DNA from: Echinometra lucunter
Lineage: Eukaryota; Echinodermata; Echinoidea; Camarodonta; Echinometridae
DNA length: 64,000 bases
Reading direction: 5' to 3'
Assembly: GCA_029962745.1 (NCBI GenBank)
Contig: CM057154.1
Location: forward strand, 3,388,090 to 3,452,089
Program-made: the position numbers and the translations under genes
Shown: one piece after another, positions 27,760 through 40,598 of the stretch
Layout of the letters: every line of letters starts with the position of its first letter
Position numbering within the stretch: the first letter of the stretch is position 1
Notes under the pieces: model-generated
What the model saw: the letters and a program-made list of their open reading frames with translations, nothing else
Database searches by the model: none
What the model was told of the DNA's origin: nothing

Positions 27760-28330
27760 GGGCCCAAATTGCGGATGTGCGTTCGTGCGCGGTGGGCCGT
27801 AATTACAGAACGGGTGTGCGCGCTGCGTGAGGCGTGAAGCCGTGGTACAAAGCCTTATAACGTTGTATCAGTGGTCCTTCGTTGAGAAGTTTGGTGTGCT
27901 TTTAGCACCCATGCCGTGACAAGATTGTTAGGGCCATTCTGTTGGGGGAATTCTACATGACTCATAGCCAGGGAGATCGGGGCTTCACAGTCCGGCTCCC
28001 TGGTCTCCTGGGGAGTTGACATCGTTCCAGAGAGAGAGAAAGAGAGAGAAAAAGAAGGAGCGAGTGAGATAAAGGAAGATCGAGAGGTGAAAAAAAAAAG
28101 AGAAAAAGGGAAAAGTTCGTAAGAAGACTCCACGTGAAAACGAAAAGCGAATTAACGAAGCAAATTTGATGAGGGGGGTTCACGGCTATCGATGAATTAT
28201 CACGAGGATATGACGAACTTGACGATGAGTGAAAGCAGCCAAGTAGACGGGGATCGAAATTAGATTTTAGGATTCTATCGATTTAGTTATCCCTCATTTA
28301 AACATGAGAGAGTTTAACGTCCTTTCATAC
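27760..28330 (+). promoter_or_regulatory. CpG-richer segment, possible promoter or 5' UTR exon (unproven)
   Basis: Within AT-rich surroundings, 27775-27850 is markedly rich in CpG, and a purine-rich GA tract follows (28028-28125). A short ATG frame beginning near 28192 encodes 23 codons before a stop. This could be a transcription start region for a gene running rightwards, possibly the GAS2-like gene, but no splice donor or protein similarity supports that. Recorded because it is one of few compositional islands upstream. Confidence 0.2.
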
Positions 28331-29985
28331 GCTCTTCAAAACGAAAATCAAGTAAACGATCAGAAAATACAGTCGGTTAAAGAAAATTGTATATCAAGCC
28401 TTTCCTCTGACGGAATTTTTCTCTAAGTTCTCCCCCTAGGTCAGGACTGTTTGCATCCCTCACTCTCCCTCTCTCTCCTTCTCTCTCTCTCTCCCACACG
28501 CACACACACTCACTCAAACCATAGTAGCTCTCTCTTTCATTCTCTGTTCTTTCCCTGATTTGTTATCCTTCAATCCGTCTTACAAAAGTTTGCATCGCCC
28601 CTCATCATTAAGGGATCATAATTGTCAACATCATTGGAAAGTGCTTAAGTGCAATACAAAAGAAATACAATGGCGCTGATAAAAAACGACAATAACAACT
28701 TGAACCGTCGAGTTTTTGACGGATAGAAAGAGGCTAAAACCAGCGGGGAAGATGTTTTCAACTTGCTCCTCTTCACGGGTATAAACAGGAAATTATTGGC
28801 TTTAGCGGGCCTGATCTTGGCCATGTTTTCTGTTAACCGGCGCGATCGACTCGCGTGCCAAATAAGTAGAACTGTCCTGTCATCCAAATATGTACTTCAG
28901 TTATGCTTTGGGAAAGGAATGTTATGTACAGGGGATCAGAATGTTTTAACCCCCTAAATCTTCCGAATCCCGTCACTTTGAAATGTTAATGGCTGCTGGG
29001 TATATCACATGTCACATCATGCTTCACGGCTACACTGCTACATTTTGGACATCCAGGTGTATGAGTGTTTTAACTGTTTGAAGGTTGTGTAGTGTATGGA
29101 GGCATTATTGTCATCGTACTCGTTAACAACTAAGATTCATAAATAAAAACATTAAACACTTCCTTTAAACTTTAGAAAAACTTCGTTTAAGTCTGTTTTA
29201 CTCTTTTGTTCAAAGTAATGACAGCTATAAGTCACATTCCACGCTTACATAGCTTGAAGAAAATAAATATGGATATAACATAAACCAAAATGAAATATAA
29301 TTGTAAAATTTAATCAGAAATTGCCAATTTGAACATGGAAATAGTGATTATGTATTATTCACTGCGTTGCCAGTTAAAGAGTTTAATAATTAGTAACAGT
29401 TAAACTGCTCTAATTCGAGAACGCCAAACCATACGGCGATGGGAATGGGCTCAAATTTTTCAGTGCATTTTTCTCTTTCTGCTCATGTATGATATGTACT
29501 GCCCAACATTCTGGACCAACAGATCCTGCAAAAGCGTCTCCTAAAGGTGACACAGTACCTCTATGGGTTAAAGACAGCATATAAGATGACGTGCATTGAG
29601 ATTTTATTGGGAAGGTTTAGTATCTTGCCACATTTCACTTGTCTCTATTTGGACTTGACTGTCTGTATATTACTTCTCTTGAGCAAGTCAGGGAAAACGT
29701 CTCTGCTACAGACATTCATGTCACGCGTGCAGCGAACATTAAAATTGTCCTTCGGCTGGGCTTAGCAGATCTGCCGTGCATAAGCCCAACACTTGGCTTC
29801 TGCATGTTTGTCTGTCGGCATGGTCGATCCTGTGCAGCACTCCCGGGTTTAAGCATACTGCAGGCACGGTCCGTGAAAACATTTGTGACAGGAATGGGAT
29901 CATGTGTAAAATGAAGAAAGGGAAAAGAAAGGGGGAGAAAGTGGGAATTCAGAGAGGTGCCGAGTGTGGAAGGGGCAGCACATTA
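28331..29985. other. No gene recognised
   Basis: AT-rich noncoding DNA with a CT/CA microsatellite near 28466-28515. No credible exon. Confidence 0.5.
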
Positions 29986-30228
29986 CATTCTAAAAACAAT
30001 CCACTCAAATTTGACTAGATTACCGGATCAGCCGGGCACTTTTGCACTATTTCTTTCAAAATGACCAGAAACCTAGTCATTTTCACTAGAATCCGAGTCA
30101 ATTTTTAGTAGCACACCGTTGGCTCTACATTAAATTGACTAGAATTCTGGTCATTTTGACTAGAAATAGTGCAAGTGCCCGGCTGATCCGGTAATCTAGT
30201 CAAATATGACTAGATTGTGTTTGGAGTG
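29986..30228. mobile_element. TA-flanked foldback MITE, 243 bp
   Basis: The ends are inverted: left 'cattctaaaaacaatc', complement of right 'cactccaaacacaatc'. Inside lie long near-perfect arms built around 'gattaccggatcagccgggc' (about 30018-30037 and 30176-30195). TA dinucleotides flank both sides (29984-29985 and 30229-30230), fitting Tc1/mariner-type target preference. The arms contain repeated 'gactaga' and 'ctagtca' motifs. The element at 56067-56297 shares the end sequence and the internal motif and is probably a relative. Confidence 0.75.
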
Positions 30229-30230
30229 TA

Positions 30231-32840
30231 CTGTGCCTTATAATTTTCACCAAAAACTTCATCAGAGCAGTTTTAGTGTATTTTGAATATAAATTAACAC
30301 TGTCCGAATGATTATTATAAGTATTCCACAGGGATGATGTGGGATAAGTATGGTGAGAAGGGAACATACGTATACACCCAAATGCTGGCATGTTTCTGTC
30401 GCTTACCTATACATTACAACTGTTGCTTCTTGAAAGGGAAATCGAAGCTTTTATTGTCCAGAGACTTGCGTCACACATAGCACAATGTTTGCTTATGATC
30501 ATGGTAATAAAGCCATGGAGCGAAATGAACTGGTCTTTAAATAATCGTCCAGACACTCATTTCCTTACAAATGTTGATAATGATGCTTTCATGAACAATG
30601 ATATGTGCGTTAATTGCTTTACGTATAGGTATAAATACGGACCCATTTATCAAAGACATGAGTTTTGGATTTTTAGTTGAATGTATTAACGACCAGCTTG
30701 TCATTAATGTGCTTTGCGAATGCAAACGACCGGAGATAAATCGGATAATGATTTATGCTGGGATGATGAATAGGATCTGACATAATAAGATGCACGGAAA
30801 ATTTCTCATAATTACGAACTTGCATAATTCATGTGGTGATGAATCAATCCATGTCATTCCAGATTATTTCAGTGTTTATTTGGGCATAAACGGGATTCAA
30901 ATTAGGAGTTTGATTTCAGAGTATGGAACCGATATGAGAAGTCATTTCATTCATGTCATACGACAATAGTATCTCGTCATTAAGCCAGTGATACGTGACA
31001 ATAATTACTGGAGATGTTCTCGAATGTAAATTCAAACGAGAGCAGCAGACATATTACAAAATTCTTACGTGTAATATCGTTTGAGTGATGTCAAACTTTG
31101 TCAAATCTGACACACACATTCTCTCGGGTATAAAAGAGAAAGTCGTTTTGTTTTTCGTGTCGCCTGCTGTCTCAAACTGATTATCAATCCTGAAACTGAT
31201 ACTTCATTACACATTCTGACATTAACAAGATATCGATACTCTCTTAAGATCCGGAAGTAGTCACTCGACCTTACGACCTTAATCATCTAGGTTTTAAGTT
31301 CTCAGATGATTAATATCGATGCCGCTGCCACAAGACCATCGGAATACATGTCATATTAAAAGTACCACTGTCATGTCATGACTGTTTGATAAATTTGTGG
31401 CCTGTAGATCCGTATAAGCTGCTTATCAAGATTTTGAGTCAATAAAATCATTTTACTTTTATGCCTTGTGCAAATTTACAAATTTCAAAGGGAGGGCTAC
31501 TTTCACAATCGGATCCAGATTGACATGATCAATGCGTGCTATTTTTAGGATATTTCGACACGCATATAAACTTACTGAGACTTATGAGAAAGTCATTCAA
31601 AAGCTGTACTGGTATTTTTTCACGAGCTATTCTAACTTCAGCGCTGCTTATGTTTGTATAAAAAGATTGCAAATCGTGATTTACAGCTAAATTTTTCGTG
31701 ATGTAAAGTTTGCCAAAATAGTGAAAGAAATCTCTGACAAGAGTCCATCAGAGTGGTACTAATGGTATAGGTGACCAGCCGGTAAATATACAGGCCCACG
31801 CGCGTCTTGTTTCAACAAAAAACCTGAGAAATTGTAAGGTATAGTTGTGGTATTTATAGGTGTAAATCCCATCATCATATACGAGCGAAAAATGAACGAA
31901 ATCTAATTGTTTGCTGGGATAGGTGATTGTATTTCATGAGTACATTCCTGAGCTCACATTGAACAATAGCAGCCATTCATATTCACATGGGTTCTTGGTC
32001 AAGGTCAAGTACAGATGTTTTTTTTTTTTATGGCCAACATCGGATAATGTAACTTCTCAGCAGCGAACCCATCAATCAATAAATTTTCAAGAAGGACAAT
32101 TTTCTTGTAAAACAAGTGGTTACTCTAAAGTGGAAAAGGGACTCAAACTTTCTGCACCAGCGATTAGTCCTAAGGTGTTGGTGAACACCATGACTGTGAA
32201 TGACAAAGGTGCTTACTAAAACCTCCTCCCCCAAAAAACAACAACAACAACAAACAAAACAAAACAACACCAAAAACATGCTGGTTCAAAATGGCGCCTT
32301 AAACACCTAAAAGGAAGCCGCTTTAGTGCCTGATGAACTCCAGAATTTTTGGTGGTTCTGGAGAGTGTCGCAGCAACATACAGCTCGTACTATTCTATGC
32401 GATTCACCTGTAGTCAGTGATGACAGCCGGTCGTCTTCTTCCATCCTTCTTATTATACCTGGCCCATGCCTATTAGTACCTCTGCCATGTCTGATCCTTC
32501 TCCGGACACGCCTGTTAACAACATCATTCACTCGTTGACAACTGACAAATGAGTGAACGAAACTCCATCTAGCCATTGGGTTTACTTATAAACAGTGACA
32601 AGTCTTCTCTATTATCGCTTGGCCCTTGTCATATACCGACATTCCTGTCATACCGCTTATGTATTTTTAGACGTTGAGGAAGATGTCCATGCTGTCGCGG
32701 GATGCGACGTAGAGGGCGCTTTAGGTGGTCAGAATCAAAATAATGCATTGGTTGTCGTTTCTTTCACCTGCATCGTAACAAGAATGGGTTCAGTTTTGCT
32801 CTTTAGCGGACTAAAGATGTCAAGTAGGAGAGGGAGGGGG
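30231..32840. other. No gene recognised
   Basis: AT-rich noncoding DNA. Opposite-strand open frames at 32307-32576 have no recognisable domain. Stretches of A/C near 32230-32275 are low complexity. Confidence 0.5.
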
Positions 32841-32880
32841 GGGGGGTGAACCCCCTCTCCCCCTCTCCCCTAAAATTTTA

Positions 32881-33360
32881 GTGACATCTGATTTGCCTGA
32901 AGAGCCATCTCGCAAAGGACCCTTTGACGAATCTTTGTTAACCAATCAAAATTCTGTGTCATCTTACAGTCTTATAGCCACTTTCTTTGGCTCTAAATAA
33001 CCCAGAAATTACTCCGTTACGCCAAGGCATGGATGGGCAGGAAGCTCTTTATCATAATGTGCCTGTGTGTGTGTGTGCGCGCGCGCGCGCGTGCGTGTGT
33101 GTGTGTGGGGGGGGGGGGGGGGGCTTTTTGTCCAGCCAGAGAACAGCCTAACATCTAAGTGAAATCTGAATTGCCTGAAGAGCCATCTTGCAAAGGACAC
33201 ACAATAAGAAGCTTTTACGAATCGGTATTCTCATCTGCTGTTGCCCGAGCAAACTTGAATCCTGTGTTTGTTTCCACGGCATATCATATTCTATATCCGA
33301 TGACCGATCACACGGGTATCACATCATCTTAGAGTCTTGGATCTTTAACCGATTCAACAA
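32881..33360. repeat. Diverged direct duplication around a GT/GC/G-run microsatellite
   Basis: The segment beginning 'gacatctgatttgcctgaag' at 32882 recurs as 'gaaatctgaattgcctgaag' at about 33161. Both continue 'agccatct.gcaaaggac' and share weaker similarity further on ('catcttacagtctta' against 'catcttagagtctt'). Between them lies a composite (TG)n-(CG)n-(TG)n-(G)n microsatellite at 33061-33123. Copies are diverged, so the duplication is old. Confidence 0.6.
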
Positions 33361-34990
33361 AATAAGATCCAAACATTCAGATGACTTCTGTATCTTCACA
33401 TGTTAAAAAAAAAAGAAAAGAAAAATGAAGCTATAGGAATTTGGAATAGAAAATGATACTGTCGTTTACTTTTCCAAAGTCACGCATCCCACCCCCTATA
33501 CAAAGGAATCAAAGTGCATTTTGTAAGGTTGTAATTCTCTTTATATATCTATGCTCTGCTTAGGACAGTTGACCCGTGTCAACAGTGCAGGTCATTTTTT
33601 TTTAGTAAATATTGTTCACTTGGATATATCCACGATAAAAAAGATGATCGTAACTGAACTTGACTCGTTTTGAGATAGAATCTGAAAATTCGTTTCAGGT
33701 ATTGATTGGTTTAAAATGACTTGTAATAATTAAAATGCCATTTCATTATCTGTATTATAAGGAAATTGTATGGCGGTTACTTTCTTTGTTTACTTTAAGT
33801 TTAGGGTGCTGTATAAGAAAACAAGCAAGCAAGTAGAATATGGGGACAAGTAAAAAAGAAGAAGAAGAAGAAAAAAAAAGAGTTACATAATATATTAGTT
33901 GAAGTGATATATTTTATAACTCAGTTTTTCATGTTTTTAACCCTAGGCTCTAGGCCTAGCTCTAACAGTGAACTGTAGCATTAGAACAGGCTGTTATAGG
34001 AGAGGTATTTCATTCAACAGTGTTCAAGTTTTGCCCTAAAGGTTTCCTTCTCACCAAATTTAACATTCTAATGTGCATTTACTATTCATGATTTTTTTTT
34101 CATTTTGGCGTGGATTGTGAAACGAGATGGGCAGGTTATCAAGGGTATTCGACAATGTCGCATAGTCGTGGTCGGTCGAGTCTGCGGCCCGAGTCGGCGT
34201 GGTCATTCCATCACCCAATCATCGCTTCATTGATGGCCGAGATAGGGCGCGCGAATTAGTGTATACAAACAACATCTGTTCATACTTTATCTCCTCAGAC
34301 GTTGGTGGGATGACATCCCTACCCATTCATGAGGATCTTCCTCTCCTTCAGAAAGCTGATCTTCTTTGTTTAGGGGAGTGTGTCGCCCAGTTGTCATCAC
34401 GGATATTGATGAATAAATCAGTCCAAGCGCGGCAGACTTGTGTATATCTGAGAAACCAAACACCCTTACCCCTATATCATCTATAACCAGATGTAAGGGA
34501 TGGCAATGCATATACGACATCGTGAAAGAATGATAGCTCTAACTATCCAGTGAGCCCCCCTCCTCCTCCCTCTCTCCTTTCCTTCATAATAAAACTACAC
34601 ATTGTCCATATGAATCAATAATGAGATATTGTACATAGATAGGACCATCTCATTGTGACCTAGCAATGCATAGGGTCAAGAAGGGTACTTCTTGCGAGGA
34701 AAGTTCTCTTTTCTCCATTGTCCATTTTCATTACCGGATCGCATCCCAGATTGTCACGGTGTCGTAGTTGTCACGGTAACTGATGATGGATGAGGCACGC
34801 TCTCCCAATTAAAGGCTTAAGACAATAGGGCGGTGGCAAAGCTATTTAATCCATAGAGGTGGCTAGTGGACCAAATCGGTCTCGGCGAGTCACGATCATG
34901 TTTCATTTTCTATTATGTCTGGGGATGACTTTCCCCAGGCTTGTCCGTCCATGTATGTCATTAATGGTCATGTGCCTCTTGAAAAAGATA
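33361..34990. other. No gene recognised; one GC-richer island
   Basis: The segment 34140-34500 has higher GC and CpG content than its surroundings and a 95-codon plus frame, but no known motif. It could be a conserved noncoding or regulatory element, which only cross-species alignment would show. Confidence 0.4.
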
Positions 34991-35127
34991 AATTTAAAGC
35001 AGTATTTTAGTCACGAAAAGGACATTTTTAAAGGAGAGTCATCAGGTCTTAGAGATGAGCCCCAGTGGCTCCCGCCGACAGTCAGAGTCCCGCCAAAGCT
35101 CTCACCACAACATCTTCTGAAACGGTA
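34991..35127 (+). other. Candidate exon ending in a strong splice donor (unproven)
   Basis: The segment 35055-35127 has coding-like composition within AT-rich DNA and ends 'gaaacg|gtaaggt', a near-consensus donor. One frame is open for the last 22 codons before the donor and would join in phase to the GAR exon at 42442. Another frame is open much longer (34859-35128). No upstream acceptor is convincing and neither frame resembles a CH domain. It could be a linker exon of the GAS2-like gene or chance. Confidence 0.2.
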
Positions 35128-38110
35128 AGGTAATACCAACTAATTGATGACAAAATATGAATGTGGAAAAGCATAAAAGTCTGCTAGTTTTACTTAGATA
35201 CATTTTAGTTGGAAAGAAGAAGTCAATTTATTTTCGATTTCTTTTATTGATTTAAGCTTCCATCTACCGTTTCCTCCTATACTCTCTTTCTCAACATCTC
35301 CCAAGATCAGACATCTTTAGAAATTCCTTAACTTTGTTATTGGTGGGCTTTAAGAATGGCAATATTCTATCTTGTAGTTGGCTTTAATATTGGATTGCAA
35401 TATAGTATTATACGCAATGAATCAGAGACACTTATACTAAAACAGTCTTAGCCACACTCAACTTCTTACACCTGTCCAATATTTGAAAATAATCTAGATC
35501 ACGGGTTCGTCGTGCTTGCCGTCTTTAGTTTACCGCAAGAAAATTGGAAAGTATCTAATATTTGCCACTATGACTCAGTGAAGCATAACGTTGGGTAATC
35601 CGTGCTTCTTTCATGTCAGAAAGGTAGCTTGGAACATTCATGAATTTGACACCATATCAAACACATTTCAAGATTAATTTCCGAACATTAGCCTAATTCG
35701 TCGCGACTTGGGGATATGAATAATTTCGTTTTATGAAATTCGTCACGTCAGGTCAACGTGCCTGGATTCTTGGCTGTCATTCGTATCACGTTCCTAAATA
35801 CGAAAATTGACACATATTTCCAAAATCCTGAATCTCAGGAAAGAAAATCATGACTTTACCGCACCAGAGATTTTTGGTGCACATGAGAAGCATTAGCGAG
35901 AAATGTGTTCAAAATCCTTGCGGAAAAAATTAACGCGCCAAAAGGGCGAATTCGCCGCGTGGAATGAGTCACCGCGAAATAAACAAATTCCACGAAAGCC
36001 CATTTTTAAAACAAGTTATCTCAAGGTGCCATATGTTCAATTTTTATGAGTTATTACGAATAACAAATGTGGTAAGGAGAGTACCCCCCGCGGGGAAACA
36101 GATTTCACGAAGTCGATCTATTTATTCATCTCAAGTAGCACCTAAAAAGCTGATTAAAATCCAGCATTTACAGGAATCCACTTTCGGGAGCAAATACGCT
36201 CAAATTGGATTTGGGTCAGATGGGCCTTCTAATTTGTTAGTCTAAAATCCTTTTAAAGAAAATAAATGTGTCCATTCGGGAAAACAAGTTGATTAAATTT
36301 TGATTGATGTAAAAGACACAAACCTGCTGACTCACTTCTCATTAAATATTTGTTTATCTAGAATTCTTGATGTATTCGCATTCTGTAAAATGATTTTCGC
36401 GCTGCATATGTTAGATTAATTTTTAAAAATGCGTGGGGGGGGGGGGAGGTCAGATTATGCAACCTGGGGGCCAGTTTTCATCTTTCTTCACCGAAATGGC
36501 TATTTTAGGAATACCTTTCAGCACTGTTTAACTATGCAGTTTACTTTTAATCTGAAGAAACTCAGAAAGACCTCTTAGTTGTCATTTTGTCATTTTTGTT
36601 TTTTAATAAACTAAATTCTTGCGAACATCAGATTCTGAGACGTAGACGTGGAAGAGATATTACATTTAAAATGTAACAAAAACCTCAAAAAGAATATTTG
36701 TAGAAAAAATATGTGATTAATGTGTTTAACTTTTGATAAAATACTTGAGCATACAGCAACACAAGAAAAACAGTAGCCTTACATCGCTTATCTCTCCCAC
36801 AATATCGACTTACAATTTCTAATTCGATGTTTTGTCTGTGGAATTAATCCTAAGACCTTTGTGTTTTGTTCGTGCTTCATGACAATAGTTAGGAAAGAAT
36901 GTACTTTTTGCGCCTCGAAATGCGAGAAGACAGATTTAACTCTAGACAATAATTTTCTTTTAGAATTTTAGCGGAAGCTTATATGTAACGACGCATCGCA
37001 GCCTCATCTTGATCTCTCGTTGTGTAATATAAGCTTTATTCCGACCTTGCGGAAGCTCAGCAGATTAAAAGACTAGTCGATGTAGGATGACTTGTCATTC
37101 CTTCGGAACGATGACCTAAAAGTGGTCAGCATTGTGAATGAGAAAAAAAAAAATCATTCTGAAGTTCTTCGTCCTTAAACATTGTTTCCCATCACATGGG
37201 TATCATTATGGCTGGATCTGAAATGAATTGTATTAATCGATTTAAATCTATTTATCCATATCAAGTAAAAGTAAAACACATATTGATAATCATTTTAAGC
37301 AAAAGGATTGATTAAACTAGCTTAATCTTAATTTTGAGTGAAGACGTAATGAAGATACAGCGTGTTTATTTATAAACATTAATCGTTTAGGCATTGTGTT
37401 TTTTTTTTTGTATTGTGCACTTATTTTAATTTCAGGTTTTTTTTCTTGATATCTTACTCATTTCTTTAACATGCTTTTTTCTTTCTTTCTTTTGTTTTTT
37501 AATCATCACTCTTTATTTTGTTTATTAATTAAGTAAAATATACATTCTGCATTTTCTTCTGCGCCCTTCGTGCGCGTGGTTTCGACGATTTCATATTCGG
37601 TTCTTTTGGTCGAAGTAAGCGATCACCAAGTCCTCAATCGCTAGTCCATCTCTCAGACAGCGTCAATACACATCCAAGTTATGTCATGATGTTTATCCAT
37701 AGATATAAATATAGATCTAATTGCCTTACATGCATAGCTCCGATCTTGAATCTTCGCAATGGAATTCCTGGGGATGAGAGTGTCCCAGTGACGTCACAAT
37801 TTGTTGAAAGCAACTCTGTAATGTCGTCTGCTATATTTGACCGTGCTGGATTAGGCTCTACATGTATATACCTGGGCTAGAATGAAGGCTCTGTGTTCCC
37901 TCGTGCTTGTGAAAAAAGCACAAAATAAATTTCTTAAATTGCTGAAAAGAAAGAAAACTGGGAGTTGCCAGTGTTAACAAGTCATGCTGAAAATTGAAAT
38001 CTCACTCTTCAAGCGTACGAATACGAAGCGTGAATGAAAAGGATCGGAATACCGGAGCTTAATTCTTGTTCATTTTTGCATAATCCCTCCCTTTAACATC
38101 TTAAATTGGA
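35128..38110. other. No gene recognised
   Basis: AT-rich noncoding DNA with a G run near 36435-36446. If the GAS2-like gene begins upstream this is intronic, otherwise intergenic. Confidence 0.45.
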
Positions 38111-38415
38111 TAACCTGTGTGTGTGTGGGGGGGGGGGGAGGGGGAGGGGGGCATCATGAAATGCCTGTTTGTGCTGTTAACTCATAGTGAGATACAGTGA
38201 ATGATTGTAACGGGTCCCTCTAGAAATTATATCTGTACTGTAAATTGAAATGCAATATGCTTGATACAATCAGATGTCATACTTTTCAAGAGTACCTCTT
38301 AAATCAGGAGTCCCATCTGAGCTAAAAATGCGAGCTTGATGAGACGCAGTGCGCCTTTACTTGCACTTGTCTGCCTGTTTCGGTACCAAAGGTTCTTTAT
38401 CAATCGAATCCCCTC

Positions 38416-38484
<69 letters not shown>

Positions 38485-38745
38485 ATTCTTCCCCTCACTG
38501 TCTCTTTTTCTGTGTATGTCTCTCTTTGTCTCTATGTGCCTCTCTATGTCTTCTCTCTTTGTCTCTCTATCCTGCCCTCCGCCTTTCTCTTTTTCTGTCT
38601 CTCTATTCCTCTTTCCCCTCTCTCTATCTCTCTGTCTCTCACTCCTTTTCTCCTTTCCCCCTACTCTCCTCAGCCCCCCTCCCTCTCCCATATTTCCCTC
38701 CTCCTTCTACTCGCCTCTCCCCTCCTCTCCCAAGTTTGGTGATGC
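38111..38745. repeat. (GT)n/(G)n and long (CT)n polypyrimidine tract
   Basis: A GT run passes into G runs at 38117-38152. From 38411 a C run enters about 27 CT units (38427-38480), followed by mostly pyrimidine sequence to about 38730. The long Ser/Leu-rich plus frames and Arg/Glu-rich minus frame here are composition artefacts. Confidence 0.85.
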
Positions 38746-38995
38746 GAGCCCCTCTGCGTCTGGAGCGATGGAGAGAAAGCATCTTAATAACATGTTTGTC
38801 ATCGGGTTTGGTATATATGAGATCACTGGAGATGGTTCGACGGAGATGAGATGTCAGACTCAGTCTGGTGCTCATTGCTCGAGCTGTCCACTCTGCCATT
38901 CTCACGATCTTGGACAGTTCGGCAAGGACATGAAGCAGACAATATTGGTTCAAGATGGGAACTGGAGTATCTTTGAGCCAAGATGTATTAGATAG
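38746..38995. other. Unexplained segment with extended open frames on both strands
   Basis: Immediately after the polypyrimidine tract, about 250 bp of non-repetitive, higher-GC sequence is open in one plus frame to a stop at 38993-38995 and in two minus frames over most of its length. None of the three translations matches a family I know. It could be an exon, a degraded transposon or chance. There is no CH-domain signature. Confidence 0.25.
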
Positions 38996-40516
38996 CCGTT
39001 AAATCATACATGGTTTTGATCAGTATTATCATCCATGATCAATCCGAAGTGTCCAAGTTCAGTGCGATTAAAAACATACAAATTGTGTCAGGTTTTGCCA
39101 TTTGGCCAAGTACGACCATCCAGTAAACCGTCAAAAGAAATCAAATTAAGATGAAGGTTTTCCTTCCCTTGTACTTTCAAAATGGGCCGTCAAAGGTTTG
39201 ACTCAAAAGTGACTTTATTTTGTATTGGAAATTTTGGCTTTGTGCATAGTCCGCTTTTCGTTTCATTATTTATCTGGAGCTTCATCTTATTCGTCTGTCA
39301 GGACCAGGACTATCACGAGACGGCATTGCTCCAAGAACAGTTGTTCCGCGGTCAATTAATAACACCAACGCGCTGACCAAATTCCTAACTTCAGATCTGG
39401 ACCCAACTGCTAAAACTATGCCTATAAACTTAACCTTAACCCTAATCCTAAACTGAAAGGTAATCACAGGTGAAACATTGTCGATCTTTGACGAAATAAG
39501 CCCGGAGCAAAATAATGGAGCAAACTATTTAATAATTTGCAGTGGGGTCTGGTTAAGGCAGACTACTCCACACCATGTCCCAGGGTCAAGAACTAGTTCA
39601 CCATGGGGTTCGGTTCAGAAGGCATTAACTCGCTTCATGCATGAGACGAACTATTAATGTATGTCAGAAATTATTAAGTTACGCACGAGAAGGAAAAGAG
39701 ATAATGTAAATATCAATCTGATTAACGTATGTCATCCCTCCGAATATCCTGCTCCAATATGAAAGGATGTTTTAATCCAGTGGTAAGGTGGTAGATTACA
39801 GAAGGATGGAAGTTAGTAGGTCAAGTAAGTATGGATAGCGCAACGATGAGATTCGTGTGCCCTAATTTTACATCTTTATGTCATCTGCAGGAATCGATAC
39901 GCGAAAACAGGGCCTCTCCGGAATTATGCAATAACTGTGTTTGGTTAAATAGAGAAATAGTGACGTTGAGAAATCAAAATGTTTTCAGTGTGACGTCTGA
40001 TCGTAGGAAGAAAATATCGGACAAACTTTCTGCTCCTTTCAATTAAACTCAGATCAGAAGATTAAAGATTATCTCTGACAATTTCAAGTTGACCCACTGA
40101 TCACGTGACATAACTACGTCATTGATTAGCTGCCCGAGTAGCTGCCCGAGCCGTGATCAATTTCCCTTGTGAAGATTAACGACTTAGTATTCATAATTAT
40201 GATTCAGCAGAAAAGATTCGGATTATAATATAGATTGATAAGGGCAAGGTGTCCTAATACATCTGTCATAAATCAGTAGCCACTGAAATAGTATACATGG
40301 TTTGGCAGGCGTTGTCGTAGGATTCGATTATCACGGAGAAAGAGAAATATGGAGATGGGGAGAGAAAGAGAGAGAAGGAAAGGAAGAAAGGAGGGAGGAA
40401 AAGAAGGAGGGAGAGGGCATGAAGAATAATCAAAAGGAAGAAGAAGAGTAGAAGTCTGAGGAAGCGAGAGAGAAAGAGAGGGGTGAGACCAAGAAGTTAC
40501 AACTCCCTAAAGAGCA

Positions 40517-40518
<2 letters not shown>
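38996..40518. other. No gene recognised
   Basis: AT-rich noncoding DNA with a short repeated 12-mer 'tagctgcccgag' at 40128-40151. GA-rich purine sequence starts near 40335. Confidence 0.45.

Positions 40519-40597
<79 letters not shown>
40519..40597. repeat. (AG)n microsatellite
   Basis: About 38 uninterrupted AG units within a broader purine-rich region (40335-40625). The Ser/Leu frame on the minus strand is an artefact. Confidence 0.95.

Positions 40598-40598
<1 letters not shown>

Noticed and set aside
32307..32576. Arg-rich minus-strand frame considered as a transposon nuclease fragment
   Set aside because: No conserved catalytic motif and no flanking inverted repeats could be seen.
38299..38742. 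Open frames of 130-219 codons on both strands
   Set aside because: Mostly (CT)n translation. Only the part after 38745 is non-repetitive, and that is reported separately.
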